From Haloferacaceae archaeon B1-Br10_E2g22 (GTDB lineage: Archaea; Halobacteriota; Halobacteria; Halobacteriales; Haloferacaceae): DNA of 38,320 nucleotides. The stretch is taken from contig LKML01000010.1 in NCBI GenBank assembly GCA_001563795.1, forward strand, positions 1 to 38,320, given 5' to 3'. The notes beneath the pieces are model-generated. The model did no database searches. It was not told the origin of the DNA and saw only the letters and a list, made by a program, of their open reading frames with translations. The position numbers were made by a program, and so were the translations under genes. Each line of letters begins with the position of its first letter. Positions within the stretch are counted from its first letter, which is position 1. Shown in pieces: positions 37,319-38,320 of the stretch.

Positions 37319-38320
37319 TTAGTCACTGTCATTCAGTAGATACGCAGAATCATAGGCGTACTCAGCTGGCCCACAGCCCAACGACCGGTGTGGACAGTGC
37401 TGACAGTGCGAGCCGGGGGTGGGTTCCCACGACGGTGAATCCGCCTCCTGTAGCAGTCTGACGACGTCACTCCAGTTGCCGTCGATCCTCTCGCGGTGGA
37501 TCAGATCAATTGTGCCCGTCTCGCCGCCAGCCTCGCCAACGTACACATAGCCGGCCCACTCGACCGGTTCGTCAAACAGCTCCTCGCAGGCTTTCAGATA
37601 CAACAACAGCTGTGTTGACCTAGAGAGTTCTCGCGTCTCGAAGGTTGTTTTGTAGTCCAACACGGCGAGGCCTTTTGCTGGAATCCGTCGAACCGAATCC
37701 ATATAGCCAACCACCGGGCCGTCAACACCATCGATAGCAGTCAGTTCAAACGGCAGTTCGGCGGCAACTGGCTCCCACTGGTTGAGATCCGTCTCGAACA
37801 GCCGGTGAATACAGGTTTCGACCGCCGTACGCACTGACTCGAGGTCTCGTGCGCGAATAATCCGGTCACAGATCGAGAGCCACTCGGGTTTGTCGCGCTC
37901 GGATCGATAAAACGCCTCTTCGGCTACCGCATGGAAGACCCGGCCGACTGTTCGCCAACTCGGCTCGTCGGTTTGGCCACTGATCACATCTGTCGGCACT
38001 GGATCATCGAACCCATACAGCACGTGATCCAACAGGTGCCGGCGCGGACAGTCCGTGTACGTCTCCAAAGAACTATGGCTGTGTTGGACCGGCAACTCGA
38101 GGTCGTCGTCAAATGACAGCGACGACGAGTAGATGTCTACTGTGTTCGGGTCTTGTGGCGTCAACTGTTCGTCGAAGATGTCTTGGCCCAGCCGGTGGAT
38201 CTCCTCGATTGCCTGTTTGACGTTCAGTTCGTCCTCGTATTTGTTGAAGTAGGTGATCGTCCCCGGCAGCACGTTGGCTGCCTGTGAGACCTCCTCCGAG
38301 AGGTTGACCACTGTCTCGGG
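37319..38320 (-). CDS. C-terminal part of a PD-(D/E)XK nuclease-containing protein, probably a UvrD/Rep-type helicase-nuclease (truncated at window edge)
   Basis: SSLETYTDCPRRHLLDHVLYGF; VGYMDSVRR...GLAVLDYKTTFETRELSRSTQLLLYLKACE (RecB nuclease motifs); terminal CQHCPHRSLGC (4Fe-4S-type cysteines). Frame open to 38320. Confidence 0.85.
   Translation of the reverse strand, partial: PETVVNLSEEVSQAANVLPGTITYFNKYEDELNVKQAIEEIHRLGQDIFDEQLTPQDPNTVDIYSSSLSFDDDLELPVQHSHSSLETYTDCPRRHLLDHVLYGFDDPVPTDVISGQTDEPSWRTVGRVFHAVAEEAFYRSERDKPEWLSICDRIIRARDLESVRTAVETCIHRLFETDLNQWEPVAAELPFELTAIDGVDGPVVGYMDSVRRIPAKGLAVLDYKTTFETRELSRSTQLLLYLKACEELFDEPVEWAGYVYVGEAGGETGTIDLIHRERIDGNWSDVVRLLQEADSPSWEPTPGSHCQHCPHRSLGCGPAEYAYDSAYLLNDSD

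Noticed and set aside
1-38320. CRISPR array, prophage, rRNA operon or restriction-modification cluster
   Set aside because: No regularly spaced direct repeats, phage structural genes, rRNA-like sequence or RM enzymes were recognised.

Overview
Haloarchaeal chromosomal segment, inferred from acidic proteins, TATA/BRE-type archaeal promoters and archaeal information-processing genes. Most of it is housekeeping: thermosome; the KH-domain/RIO1/eIF1A cluster; TyrRS; a DUF460-type RNase H-like protein; RNase Z; an RFC small-subunit paralogue; archaetidylserine decarboxylase; CarS; HisF; RNAP subunit L; TatA; tRNA-Arg(CCT); siroheme/HemA; S8e; thiolase; acyl-CoA ligase. Accessory points of interest: (i) a match to the fluoride (crcB) riboswitch consensus immediately upstream of a tandem crcB pair; (ii) a sensory rhodopsin II-like gene overlapping its transducer gene, with a bat-like regulator remnant upstream; (iii) a HalX-type response regulator split by an apparent 1-nt frameshift; (iv) two three-way-junction RNA-like elements with paired substitutions, resembling IS200/IS605 right ends or solo omegaRNA remnants; (v) a hairpin array abutting a truncated surface-protein gene; (vi) a haloarchaeal protein with an internal domain duplication; (vii) a GCS2-like protein lacking the expected metal-binding motif; (viii) candidate unannotated microproteins. 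All calls come from reading the sequence and family recall; no database searches were run.
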